In this document: positions 10,398 through 22,702 of the stretch, piece after piece
Layout: each line of letters opens with the position of its first letter
Position numbering within the stretch: position 1 is the first letter of the stretch
Assembly: GCA_000827495.1 (NCBI GenBank)
Contig: KN817651.1
Coordinates: forward strand, 50,112-100,749
From: Hypholoma sublateritium FD-334 SS-4
Lineage: Eukaryota; Basidiomycota; Agaricomycetes; Agaricales; Strophariaceae
Direction: 5' to 3'
DNA length: 50,638 bases
Program-made: the position numbers and the translations under genes
Notes under the pieces: generated by a model
What the model saw: the letters and a program-made list of their open reading frames with translations, nothing else
Database searches by the model: none
What the model was told of the DNA's origin: nothing

Positions 10398-13300
10398 TTA
10401 AGCCATAACACTGGCGAGAATAGCCATACGAATCTAAAGAAAATCATCAGCTTCGTGACGCATCATTACGTGATACCGAACGCGACTCACGAAAAGACCG
10501 TAGCGCATTTGACGGAAGTACACAGCGCGGCGGGAGTCGTAGTCGACCTCAGGATCGATTTCTGCAATTCGAACAATGTCAGTGAAATGAAGGAGGGAAG
10601 CGACGGAAATAGCGCACCGTTAACGCGGGGGAGGGGGTGCATGACGATCATGTCCTCCTTGGCTCTGGACAGGACAGCGTGGTCGACGCGATAGGCGTCC
10701 TTGACCTGAAGCCACTCCTTCTCGCTCGTGAACCGCTCCTTCTGTACCCTAGTCACATACAGCACATCGGTGTCACTGAGCACCTCGTCGAGGGACTCGC
10801 AGATGGTGACAGGGATACCGGCCTTGCGCGCAGCGGCAACGACGTTGGAAGGCATGGCGAGCGACGCGGGTGCGACGAAGTTGAGGCGCACGGAGTAGAG
10901 GCACAGAAGGGTCACAAGACTGTGAACAGTGCGCCCGTTCTTCAAGTCGCCGAGAAGAGTGATGGTGCGTCCGTTGACGGTACCCAGCTCCGAACGAATG
11001 GTGTAAATGTCCAAGAGAGCCTAGACAAAGATTCCTCAGGATTCGCATTCGTCAAAGGGAAAACATATAACGTACCTGGGTGGGATGCTCGCCAATTCCG
11101 TCCCCTGCATTGATAACCGGAACTGCCGAGTATTTAGCAGCCTCCTGCGAGCTACCGACCTCGGGGTGCCTGATGACGATGGCGTCGCCGTAGCATGCTA
11201 GAGTACGGACGGTGTCGGCCAGGGTCTCACCCTTCACAACCGACGAAGTGTCCGCGGTGACCTGCACGACCTGTCCTCCGCAGCGCTTCATCGCAGCATC
11301 AAAAGAAGAGCTGGTGCGCGTCGACGGCTCGTAGAAGAGCGTGCACAAGACTTTGCCCTTCAGGATGTCGAGGCTGCCGTTGCGCTCAACTTGGAGGCGC
11401 ATCTCGTTCGCGATCGAGAAGAGATCGTACATATCGCGCTGGCTGAACTGCTTCACGGAGAGAATGTGGCGGCGGTGGAACGCAGGGTGCAGTTGGATGT
11501 GCGACAGCACCTGAGAAGGCGGACCTTGCTGATGCGCCTGCTGCGTAAGGACCGCATTAGCCAGCGGGACGGTGGCGACGTGGGAGGACACTTCGTGCTG
11601 AATAAGAGCAGCTGTAGCGCCGGCGTGCGTGATGAGAATTCCGGAGATGTCGCGTCCGCCGTGGGTCAGGGAGAGCGCGCCGTCCAGGAAGATGGTCTGT
11701 CCATGGACAACAACGCGGTGCACCTCGCCGGAGGTCTGCTGTACGGGCGACCAGGTGTCGGCCTGGCCGGAGAACCGCGCCTTGCGGCCAATAACGACCT
11801 CAACTGATGTTTGGAACTGGTCGGCGATGTTGAAGATTTGCACGGGGTTGTCGTGTAGGCGGACGCGGATATCGTCGAGTGTCAGGCGGCCATCGGTCAC
11901 AGCCGTCAACAACAGAGGAAGCGTCTCCTTGACGCCAGACCATGGCGATGCAGCCTTGTCGAGGGCCAGAGCGAGCTGGTAGGGCATAGCGCCCACAGAG
12001 AACACGTCGATGACGTCGAGTTTCTGCCAGAGGACCTTCTGCACGGCAGCGGAAGGGAGGATGTCGACGGTGGGGTACTCTTCGGCTGTGAAGAACAGCG
12101 AGTACACCGACACGTCGCAGGTGACACGGAGTTGTTTGGCCTTGCTCAGCGAAATGATAAGGAGATCGTCCACGGTGCGAACGTCAGTGATGTGGACGCT
12201 GCGACTGTGCAGACTAGCGAGGAGGAGGATTGAGGCGAGGTCCGAGCCCTTGGCATCCGTGATGATGACCTTGTCCGCGGGCCACGATGAGAAGTGCGCC
12301 GCGACAACTGTCAGCGGCGTCGCCGCTGGGACATACAGCGACTTCACCTCAGCGATGAGCTCTTCGTCAAAGGTGCCCGCATTCGCCGCAGTCGCGGTGA
12401 GGCTGAACGCGTAGTTGCAGCTTGCATTTCCGTTAATATTTGTGCGTGCGAGCTCAAGCGTGGGCCGGTCGACAATGTTGGTCTTGTTGCCGATGGGCAG
12501 GATCAGCGTGGTGGTGAAACCCGCGCTGACAGATGCCTCGGTGGTGCTGACGATGTCCTTGCTACCCGCGACAGCAAGGTCGGGTACGAACGCGCCGACG
12601 TTCATGAGGCCGGGAAAAGTGTGCGTACGGTGCGAGCTCTTGGAGTCGAGGCTCGAGACGTCGAGGGGCAGCTTGCGGATCAGCGCCTCGGCGAGCATCT
12701 TCGCGTTCTTGACGTTTGTGATGAGCGGGATGGCGAAGTCGACAGCCATGCGGCGCGTGTGGTAGCCCTTGCTCGTGTAACTAGCAGGGCGGCGGTAGTG
12801 GTTCTTCGACGGCAAGTTGATGTACATGTCGATCAGGTTGTTCGCGAGATGCTGTGTTAATGAGTACTCGGACTTTTGCTTATCGCGGCTGTCCTCGCCC
12901 TCTCGAAGAGCCTCAAGATACTACGGAGAACGAAAGAAATTAGCAATGGTAAAGAGGACGAGACGAACGCGCCGACCCACCTTGCAAGGAACGTTGTGCT
13001 CCGTCAAGAAATCAGCCGTGCCCGACGTCGCAAAGATATTGTATCCCGCTGCGCTAAGCTTCTGCACGGACGGAAGAATCTCGAGCTTCTCGCGATAGCT
13101 TCCTACCGAGAACAAGATATTCTTCTTCGGCGGCACGATGCCAGTCGAGATGAGCGCCTTGAGGTAGGCCTCGTACTTGTCCGCGCCGAAGCACGCCACC
13201 TCGCCCGTCGACGCCATCTCGACACCTAGCACCGGATCCGCGCCGGACAGCCGGCTGAAGCTGAACTGCGGCACCTTCACACCGACGTAGTTCGCGGGCA

Positions 13301-16300
13301 GGCCGAGCTCGGGGTAAGGCTCGACGGGAATCCCGAGCATGACCTTCGTCGCGAGCTCGATCGCATCGACGCCCGTCACCTTCGACACGAACGGGAACGA
13401 GCGCGCGGCGCGCAAGTTGCACTCGATGACCTTGATCTCGTTGTTCTTCGCGATGAACTGGATGTTGAACGGGCCCGTGACATTCAGCGCGTTCCCGATC
13501 TTCGCCGTCGCCTCCTCGATCTGGCGCACGGTCTGCGGGTCGAGATCCTGCGGCGGGTGGATGAGTGTCGCGTCGCCCGAGTGCACGCCCGCGTTCTCGA
13601 CGTGCTCCGAGATGTAATGCATCACAAGCTTGCCGTCCTTCGCGACCGCGTCCATCTCGATCTCCTTCGCCTGCTCGATGTACTTCGAGATGACGACCGG
13701 GTGGTCACGCGACACCTCCGCCGCCTGCGTGAGGTAGTTCGCGAGATCGTCGCTCGTTGACACCACGTTCATCGCGGCGCCCGAGAGCACGTACGACGGG
13801 CGCACGAGCACGGGGTAGCCGACCTTCTCGCAGAACTCCGACGCGGCGTCGAAGCTCGAGAGCTCCTTCCACAGCGGCTGGTCGACGTCGATTTCGTCGA
13901 GCAGGCGCGAGAACTTGTACCTGTTCTCCGCCATGTCGATCATCTCCGGCGACGTGCCGTAGATCTTCACGTTCTGGCGATGCAGCGGCAGCGCAATGTT
14001 GTTGGGCGTCTGCCCGCCCATGGACAGGATCACACCGCGCGAGTTCTCAACGTCGTAGATGTCGAGGATCGTCTCGACGCTGATGTTCTCGAAGTAAAGG
14101 CGATCCGCTTCGTCGTAGTCCGTGCTGACCGTTTCGGGGTTGTAGTTGACCATGACAGTCGGCAGGCCTTGCTCGCGGAGCGTCCTGATCGCGCGCACCG
14201 CGCACCAATCGAACTCGACCGACGAGCCGATGCGGTACACACCGGACCCGAGGACGATGACACCGCGGTCGGTGAAGGTGATGTCATGCTCGATGGCATT
14301 GTAGGTCGTGTACAGGTAGTTGGTGAACGCCGGGAATTCGGCAGCGACGGTGTCGATCTGCTTGACGAAGGGCGATATGTCAGCTTCAAGACGCAGGCGG
14401 CGCACAGCGAGCTCGGTCGATCCGATGCACCCAGAGATCTGGCGATCTGAAAAGCCACATTGCTTCGCCTGGCGGAGGGTAGCGGTGGAGATGTTCGAGG
14501 CGTTGCACGTTCTGAATCGATATTAGCATGGATCAGTCGGTGCTGACAAAGTGAACATACGAAAGGTGCTTCTCCAAGAGGAAGATGTTGTGAAGCTTGT
14601 TGAGGAACCACTTGTCGATGTTGGTCATCTGCCAGACCTTGTCGACGCTGTAGCCGCGGTGGAACGCAGTCGAGATCGCGAAGATGCGCTTGTCGGTGGG
14701 GTTGACGAGCTCATTGTCAATATCCTCAACGTAGTCGTTCTATCACAGTGCATCAGCGCCAGCCCCTCAAAAAGACAAACTCCACAAAGCGCACCTTGGC
14801 AAAGCCCAAGAACTGGTCATCAATGGCCCGGATCGCCTTCTGTATCGTCTCCTCGAACGTGCGCCCAATGCTCATCACCTCGCCGACGCTCTTCATGCTC
14901 GAACTCAGCAGCCGGCTCACGCGGCTGAACTTCTTGAGGTCCCAGCGCGGGATCTTGACGACGACGTAGTCCAAGCTCGGCTCAAAGCACGCGGACGTGA
15001 CCTTCGTCACCGAGTTCTTGATCTCGTTGAGAGGGATGCCGAGGCCGAGCTTCGCCGCGATGAACGCGAGCGGGTAGCCCGTCGCCTTCGAGGCGAGCGC
15101 GGAGGAGCGCGACAGGCGCGCGTTGACCTAAGGGTATGTGGGGTGAGTATATGCGCTTTTTTGGGGGGTGAGGAGGGAACGTACCTCGATGATGCAGTAT
15201 TCTTGCGAGGTAGGGTTAAGTGCGTACTGGATGTTGCACTCGCCCACGACGCCGAGGTGGCGGATGACGTTGATGGCGGTCGTGCGTAGCATGTTGTAGT
15301 CCGCGTCGGACAGAGTCTGCGAGGGCGCGACGACGATCGAGTCGCCGGTGTGGATACCCAGGGGGTCGAAGTTCTGGATGATGACCATCAGTTATAGAAC
15401 AACACAAAAGGAACGCGGATACTGACCTCCATGTTACAAACTGTGATGCAGTTGTCCCTGCAATCGCGTACGACCTCGTACTCGATCTCTTTCCAGCCCT
15501 TCATGCTCTTCTCCACGAGCACCTGCGGGCTCGTCGCGAACGCCTTGCTGCACAGCGCCCTGAGTTGCTCCTCGTTCTGCGCGAAGCCGGACCCGAGCCC
15601 ACCAAGCGCATACGCCGCGCGCACGATGATCGGGTACCCAATCGAATGCGCAGCAGCGACCGCCTCGTCAGGGGTCGTCGCCGTCTGGCTCTCTGCACAC
15701 TTCTCGCCGATCTCCTCCATCGCAGACGCGAACAGCTGCCTGTCCTCGGTGGTGATGATAGTCTGGATTGGCGTCCCAAGCACCTTCACACCGAGCGCCT
15801 CGAACTCGTCCTTCAGGCCGATGCCCACGCTGAGCGCCGTCTGCCCGCCGAACGTGACGTAGATCCCGTCCGGCTTCTCGAATTTGATGATCTTGCGCAC
15901 GAACTCGACGGTGACGGGCAGGAAGTAGACCTTGTCCGCGAGCCCCTTGGACGTTGCGATCGTCGCGATGTTCGGGTTCACCATGATCGTGTAGATGCCC
16001 TCCTCCTTGAGCGCCTTGATCGCCTGCGAGCCCGAGTAGTCAAACTCGCCCGCTTGCCCGATCGAGAGACCGCCCGAGCCAAGGATAATCACCTTGCTCA
16101 CGTTCGCGCGTGGGACACGCTTGTCGTTGTCCTCCTTCTTGCCGCCGGGCATGAGGATGGGGTCCATTGCGCCGGTAACAGCGCAGTCCTCCACGCGCTG
16201 GATGAACACGTCGAAGAGGAATTCCGTGTCACGAGGGCCGGCATTCGACTCGGGATGGAACTGGACGGAGAAGAAGGGCTTGTCTTCGCAGTAAATTCCC

Positions 16301-17569
16301 TCGTTGCTGCCGTCATTCGCGTTCTTGAACAGCTCCTTCCAGCCGGCGGGTAGCGTGTCCGTGTTCACTTCGTAGCCGTGGTTCTGGCTCGTGATGTAGC
16401 AGCGTCCCGAGAGCGCGTCGGTACAAGGGATGTTGTGCCCACGGTTACCGTACTTCATCTTGGAGGTGGTAGCGCCAGCTGCAAGTGCCAAAAGCTGATG
16501 TCCGAGACAGATACCGAAGATGGGGCGGTCGCTTTTTTCCAAGGCCTTGGCCAAACGAGATATGGTGAGGTCCAGGACAGCGGGGTCACCAGGACCGTTA
16601 GACACAAACAGGCCGTCGTAGGGTTCGGGATCCGAAAGGAAGTCGAAGTCCCAAGGGACGACCTTAAGCTCGACTCCGCGTTCGATGAAACAACGAATCT
16701 GGTTGTATTTCATGCCAACATCGACGACGACAACGCGCAGAGGACGACCGGAAGGATGGAGGCGCGGTGTTTCGGTGGGCTTGTAGATTCTAGGGGCAGT
16801 GATGGACACCTGGGCGACAAGATTCTGTTGGTTAGGATCGCTGAAGGGAATATCGATGTATTCTTCGCGCCAGGGGTAGGGTGTGGATGGAACAGATGTT
16901 AGAGAAGTCGGGCGCCGGGGACGGCTAGACTGGGGACCCTCGGCGCGGGCGAGAACCTTGCCGAGCATAGATCCTTTTTCTCTGATTCTTTTGGTAAGGG
17001 CGCGAGTGTCGATGCCAAAGAGGGCAGGGACGCCATTCTCCTTGAGCCAGGTACCCAGAGAAGATTTTGCGAGGAAATGGCTAAAGTCCTCCGAGTAGTA
17101 ACCCACAACGAGGGCTGCGACGTGGATGCGTGAGGACTCAAACTCTGCAGGGAGAGCGTTGAGCTCCTCTTTTGAGGGGCGTGCTGGCACGCCGTAGTTC
17201 CCAATAAGGGGGTACGTGAGGACCAAAATCTGTCCCTCGTACGAAGGGTCCGTCAAGGATTCCGTGTACCCAACCATTCCTACACGGCGCTGTCATCAGA
17301 AAAAATTCGTGTGACTCGCTGTCCGACATACCTGTCTGGAAGACACATTCGCCAGCCACACTTTTTCCCTCCGCACCGAAGCTTATGCCACGGAAGGCGG
17401 TGCCGTCCTGGAGTTCGAGAACAGCATCGAGCATTTCCGTACCATCGTCGCGTAGAGAGGGCGAGGTGACAGGGGACGTTGGGACGCCGACCTGGGCGGT
17501 GGTAGCGCGGGCGATGGGGGGGCGTGCGGGGGACGAGGTGGTGGGCGCGAGTAAGTTGGAGGCAGGCAT
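10398..17569 (-). CDS. URA2: Carbamoyl-phosphate synthase / aspartate transcarbamylase fusion (URA2/CAD type)
   Basis: Catalyses the first two steps of pyrimidine synthesis: glutamine, bicarbonate and ATP to carbamoyl phosphate, then carbamoyl aspartate. Ten exons: 17569-17332, 17279-15427, 15373-15185, 15127-14795, 14739-14561, 14511-12981, 12920-11076, 11020-10618, 10561-10491 and 10433-10398. They sum to 6678 bases, or 2225 residues, matching the usual ~2210-2240. Domain order: small-subunit and glutaminase domain with nucleophile Cys in FGICLGHQ (about residue 337) and His in FSVQFHPES (about 421); two ATP-grasp halves of the synthase (from [20 protein letters not shown], about 470, to about 1440); regulatory MGS-like domain; dihydroorotase-like domain (about 1530-1870); linker; and ATCase with FYEPSTRTS (about 1980) and [12 protein letters not shown]. 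The dihydroorotase-like part lacks the metal-binding histidines, so dihydroorotase must come from a separate URA4-type gene, as known in fungi. The MPASNLL start is preferred; an in-frame ATG at 17734 would add 55 residues. Confidence 0.97.
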
Positions 17570-19093
17570 CCTGGAAGTTGTTTGTGCAGGTGTTCCTCGC
17601 CACCCAGTTTTGAGAATGAGTGGGAGGAAGAGGAGCTTTGAAAAAAAGACAAGATTAGATCTGCGAATTTCTTGTTTGGCCGTGCTTGCATCGATTGTTC
17701 CTGATTTCCTCGGCTCATCCCGTATTCCCGACACCGAAAGTCAACCGAAAATCAGTCATGAAGAAGTGGACCTAGTCTACTCGATGCCTCGAATATCAAA
17801 ATCGTGCAGCTCTTGGATCATTGAGAAGCGAGCATAGAAATTGGATTCAAAAATGATCGCCAGATCAAGTACTAAATTTGGCCAGAAACATGGCCCCAAA
17901 CCGTCGACTCTCTCTCACCCCAAATACTTAATTATCAAAGCCCTTGAAGCTCAGAGAATAAACATGTATTAATCTGAGGCCCTCCTCGGACGTGTTGGTG
18001 AATTATTCAGATGTTAAATTACGCAAAAATATATGATAGCCAATTATCCGGACTGTACGTGCTTTATTGCTCCAGGGAATCGTTGACACCCTGGAGCCCT
18101 GCTCATCTGCATCAAATATTAGAGTAAATCACTCTAATAGAATCAGAAAACTCACCTGCAGCATCCACACGTCAAGCAGTCTACAATTGATGCGATGAAA
18201 TTCGCTATACCTAAGAACATCCCATCATCAGTTACGCTTGCCTCCTCTTCCTCATCCAACCAGACTTACTGCCGATTATACATTCCAAGCACCCCGCAAT
18301 CGCAGAGATGATCCCCATGATCACGTCGCCTATGCATTGAAATATACCTACGCATCCTCAGTCTCCCAATCATGCCACCGAACAAAAAACACGCACCAGC
18401 TATACACGAAAATATGCACCCCATCGTGAACTTGGAGGTCGAAACTTGTAAAGATCCTTCTCATGAACGCTAGTCGGTTATATGTTCGCAAAGCGATGAC
18501 GTCGCTTGCCTCCTCATGACGTATTTTTCAATGCGCCGCATCTGGGAAGCTTGGGCCCACGGCTGGCGACCTGCTATAAATACGCACCTCCATTCATTAC
18601 AGCGTGTCACAGCCACGGGGATGGGCTTGGAATCTGGATGGTCTAGAACGCGCGGATCAAAGGCATGCAAATCGCGCATAGGGCGGAGCCAAAAAAGGCG
18701 CTGAATTTAAGCTTCTGGCTAGTCCGAGTTTACAAATACAGATCGTCAAAGGTCTACGAAGTTTGTACCAACTTCACACTCGCAGGAGAATTTGGCTGGT
18801 AAAAAATAACATCACAAAAATGAAACAATTTCAAAGCCAAAAAAATCTACACATTTTATTTCATTTATACCAGACCAGTGGTCACGAACAACCCGAACCA
18901 GAAAAAGGCAAAATTCAAGAGAGAAGTACACTTACACGCAAATTTGTTTTTGAATCACCGAAGACAAACTCGAACTTGGCAAAGAGCACAGTACGTTTTC
19001 GGGTCGCGTCCGAGTCGAGGCACCACGCTACAGCACGCCTTGCAAGGGACCAGTCCCGGCGTACCGCCGCGCTCAAAGTTCAAACATAGGCGC
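17570..19093. other. Intergenic region upstream of URA2
   Basis: Should hold the URA2 promoter (minus strand, just above 17569) and the 3' end of hydrophobin A (just below 19094). No gene recognised. Two TGACGT sites near 18497 and 18519 and a TATAAATA at 18575-18582 look like a plus-strand promoter fragment, but no coding exon follows. Confidence 0.4.
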
Positions 19094-20658
19094 TTAGAGG
19101 TTGAGATTGACGGGCGAGCACCCGATAGCAATGAGCCCGTTCTGCGTCCACGCGTGATCAACACAACATCCGTCGGCTCACAGATAAATAACATAACATG
19201 CCACTCACAAATTTATTGTTCTCGCAACAGACGGGCTGCGCGTTGCACGACTCGCCGCTAACGCCAATTGCGGAAATCGACGAGCAGGTGACGCCGCTGC
19301 CGCGGACGAAGTCAGTACGCGCGCGTTACGTCAGAGATGAAGAAGAAATATAAACGTACACGGGGACGTTGGGGTTGGCGACTACGATGCCAAGTATGCC
19401 GAGGAGGTGCGACACCGACCCCGAGGACGCCTATCGGAAAAAGCCAGTCACAATCGTCAGAGCGCATTGGCGATGCTGGTCGCAGGCAGGAACGCACCGA
19501 CTGGACAGAGTTGCAGCACTGCAGGTTCCCGGTGTTGCACTGCTGGCTGGTCATGGTGGTCGCAGGGGGCTAGCGCAGTATACCGGTCAGGTGCGCTCGG
19601 CTTTCAGATTGGTGTGAGAGGGTAGATGCGTACCGGTGGCACAATAACGGTGGTTGTGTAAGCGGGTGGCGTAGTTGTGTAGACGGGCGTGGTGGGTGTA
19701 TATATCGGCGTTGAAGGTGTGTAAATGGGCGTCGAAGGCGTATATACGGGCGTCGAAGGCGTGTACACTGGAGTAGAGGGTGTATAAACAGGTGTAGACG
19801 GCGTATAGACAGGCGTTGAAGGCGTGTACACTGGCGTCGAGGGCGTATAGACCGGCGTAGAAGGCGTATATACGGGCGTAGAAGGCGTGTACACCGGCGT
19901 CGAAGGTGTGTATACAGGCGTAGAGGGCGTATAGACGGGCGTTGATGGCGTGTACACTGGAGTCGACGGCGTGTATACGGGCGTTGAAGGTGTATATACA
20001 GGCGTAGAGGGTGTATATACAGGCGTAGAGGGCGTGTACACGGGCGTTGATGGTGTGTACACTGGAGTCGACGGCGTGTATACGGGCGTTGAAGGTGTGT
20101 ATACCGGAGTTGAAGGTGTATACACGGGCGTAGAAGGCGTATATACAGGTGTGGACGGCGTATATATGGGCGTCGACCGTGGTGTGTATCCGGGCGTCGA
20201 AGACGTATAGATCGGCGTCGAAGGCGTATAGACGGGCTTAGACGGAGTATAGCCCGGTTTCGAGGACGTATACACCGGTGTCGAAGGAGTATACACCGGC
20301 GTCGAGGGCGTATAGATTGGCGTCGAAGGCGTCCAGATTGATGTCGAAGGCGTATAGGCCGGCTTCGAAGAAGTATACGCGGGCGTCGAAGGCGTCCAGA
20401 TCGGTGTCGAAGACGTATAGACCGGGGTGGAGGTGTAGTAAGGAGGACAGCCATAAGCCGCCGTACCCTTAGCAGGGCATATAGGCGGAAGCGGGCGGCT
20501 GTTGTTCGCGTTCGGAAGAAATAGATTATTAGCGCCCAAATCTGATGTGCACCGGTGAAGGCAACGATGGCGACTTACATGGGACTACCGGGCAAGGCGG
20601 CGGCGAGCCTCGCGCTCACAAATAGAGTCAGAAAAGCGGGGTATAAGCGGAAAAGCAT
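19094..20658 (-). CDS. Class I hydrophobin with long heptad-repeat N-terminal region
   Basis: Six exons: 20658-20589, 20541-19634, 19569-19498, 19430-19360, 19296-19209 and 19141-19094 (1257 bases, 418 residues). Exon 1 encodes a signal peptide (MLFRLYPAFLTLFVSARLAA). Exon 2 encodes a linker with two extra cysteines, then about 37 copies of Y-T-(P/S)-S-(T/K)-P-(V/I/A/G). Exons 3-6 encode the hydrophobin domain: CNTGNLQCC, TCSS, ESCNAQPVCC and IGCSPVNLNL, with spacings X6, X32, X12, X5 and X12 between cysteine positions, all within class I limits. Intron phases and exon sizes of the domain (71, 88 and 48 bases) are identical to hydrophobins B-D, which proves the join. Class I hydrophobins are secreted and self-assemble at air-water interfaces; the usual length is 100-180 residues. 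The Thr/Ser/Pro region is expected to be O-mannosylated and extended. The exon 1 donor (GTAGTC) is chosen because the stronger GTAAGT six bases on breaks the frame. Confidence 0.88.
19665..20437 (-). repeat. 21-base tandem repeat array coding for heptads
   Basis: About 37 units of 21 bases encode YTPSTPV-type heptads inside exon 2 of hydrophobin A. The 5' part of the array is more variable in protein sequence (Trp, Lys and Gly variants, one 8-residue unit). The central and 3' units are nearly uniform in protein but vary at synonymous positions. A five-unit block (19918-20004) recurs 105 bases further on (from 20023) with few changes, showing block duplication. Confidence 0.9.
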
Positions 20659-20737
20659 TGTCGAAGAGATATTGCGCTAGAAGCTGAACTAAAACTCAGA
20701 GGTCTGTTCGACTGCAGACTGGGCTCACATACCTCTG

Positions 20738-20745
20738 TATTTATA
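20738..20745 (-). promoter_or_regulatory. TATA box of hydrophobin A
   Basis: TATAAATA on the minus strand, 80 bases before the ATG. It is followed by a pyrimidine/GTTCGAC...GCAGAC leader that resembles those of hydrophobins B and C. Confidence 0.7.
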
Positions 20746-21091
20746 CTCCAAATTCCATTGTTTGTTGAGCTTGGCACACTTCTCGCTACGAAATTCTTCT
20801 CCGACATAGCTAGCTTCCCCAATTCTGAGGCGAGGTACCAACCGCAATGGTGTTCTGACGCCGGCAGAATGCGAGAATGCCTAAGCCCAAAATGGGCGCC
20901 TTTTCTAATTTTGGGTTAGCCGGCAACTCCCTAGGGCCATGTGGCATCACATCGCCGCATTGAAAAGGTCGTCCTTAAAATAGCGACTTCGCAGAGCCAA
21001 TAAATGGCCAACCAGCAGAGCGGTTGAGACGGAGGAAGCGCCCAGACAACATCGACCTGGCCTGGGCAGACTCACGCAAGAGCCCGCGACA

Positions 21092-21155
21092 TGCGCTGAC
21101 AGCCCTCAACCCGAGCTGAGAGCGCATCGGTCTCCCGTAAAGGTCAGCCTAACGC
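21092..21155 (-). promoter_or_regulatory. Conserved upstream block of hydrophobin A
   Basis: Reads GCGTTAGGCTGACCTTTACG, then CGATGCGCTCTCAG, on the gene strand and includes a CTGTCAGCGC end. Its near copy lies at the same distance from hydrophobin B, with a weaker copy at C. It starts about 458 bases before the ATG. Shared position and sequence in otherwise diverged promoters suggest a regulatory element. Confidence 0.55.
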
Positions 21156-22702
21156 GAAGTGTCGATTACCTGTTCCCAGGCGGGGGCCCATGAGTCCACC
21201 TCCTGTTCAGTATTCGGAGTCGCTGTATCGCCGATGTATTCCCGAGATTTTTGGTGCATACCGTGAAACGCTCTGATGAGTCAACATTCACTTCGTCAAG
21301 TGCTTTCACTGCGTAAAAGTATTTAATATCGAGTGATATGTCTCTCTTATTCTACGTCTTGAGAGACCATTAACAATCAAGACTGAGATGTTAGCGAAAT
21401 GAATATCGTTGCGAACTTGTGTCAATACTCAATGTTCAGCTGCCCATGGTGAGCGAAATGGTTCACTGAATCCAGTGCCTCAAAAATCAGGACTCGAATA
21501 TACCCAGTGTTTACAGTTATGCATGCCTGTAATTCAGGAAAAATTGTGGCGTAGCTGCCGGTCTCAGAGAACTACGAGATATACATAAAAGGTCACATTA
21601 CAAGATGCCACAACTCGGTACGCGGCGCGAAACGGTCGCCACTTCATCCTCGCTTGAAAATAAGAAGCCTGGGCGTGGTTTGGGCTCATGTCTCCATTGT
21701 ATGAAAGAAGCTGAGAGGGCTTCGGCGTTAGAATACTCTATTCCACAATTCGATCTGACATTAGAGCCTGCAGATTATTTCTTTATTTCTTGCCTGCTTG
21801 ATTTATTTACTTTTACTTGAATTTTTATTCGAATGATCGATCCGTTATCCTGGTTTATAGTAAGGACTGAAATATTGAGTAAGTTTGGGAAAATATTAGA
21901 TGAATGTTGGCACGTCCCGACGGCGCCCCGCGGTTCGAATCCGACGCAATGAAGCAAACAATGAGAACATATGTGCAATTTGTACACTTCATCGTGAATC
22001 TTCAAAGCCTGGACTCATCCAGAGGCATTCGGGCATGCTACCTTCGCAGAGAACGCGCTCTTGCTTATCACGCAGTCCTTCAACCGACACATCTGAGCAG
22101 CTCTCCGCAACAAATGACCTTCTATAAATACGCACATAGGATATATGACACTGTACAGCCACGGTAGTTCAGAGCGCTCATGATCAACGAGTCTAACTTG
22201 GGCGTGGGGTCGGCGCCTGAAACATATATTAAATACGCGGTTCTAGTTCAGGGTTGCAGTTCTCGCATACAAAATGCGAACTGCTTAGCCTACGAGCACT
22301 AGGGTCTAAGTACTAGGGTACACGATGTAAATAAAGTCGAAGACGACACCGATTGCGGCAGCGGACGCAGTATTCGCACCTTGTGAGAGGAGTGAGATTC
22401 CCTCCTTTCATCGTGCATTCTTGCCCGCCTTGGCGGAAGTTGGAATTGCCTCATTCAGTCGTGCACACTGTCTCCCTTCCCTCCGCACGACCGTCTCCGG
22501 CCCTGCGTATCCGCTCACAACATGGCGTGGCCGCCTGGAAGGCCTGACTCGGAAATCTGAGATGAGCTCACGGTGGGTGCGAGGCGATGAGAGAACCAGA
22601 AGATACTTAAGATGGGGAGAGGCAAGGGAGAGGGGGGCTCAGGAGGTTCGAACTCCTCTCGGTGATGGCCGAGGGGCTGTGCTTGCTCCGCCGCCACGGA
22701 TT

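Noticed and set aside
13054..16902. Many long plus- and minus-strand frames inside URA2
   Set aside because: Shadow frames caused by strong codon bias in the GC-rich URA2 exons; the URA2 frame is fixed by conserved motifs and splice sites.
19570..20454. Arg/Leu-rich 294-residue frame and the plus-strand Gly/Val repeat frame over the heptad array
   Set aside because: They are alternative-frame readings of the 21-base tandem array; only the minus-strand Y-T-P-S-T-P-V frame connects by splice sites to the signal peptide and hydrophobin domain.
21925..21950. GGTTCGAATCC resembling a tRNA T-loop
   Set aside because: Only three of five stem pairs form and no acceptor, D or anticodon arm is present upstream.
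22640..22665. Possible tRNA T-arm (AGGAG TTCGAAC CTCCT) on the minus strand
   Set aside because: The T-arm pairs perfectly, but no matching acceptor 5' strand, D-arm or anticodon arm is found at the required distances.
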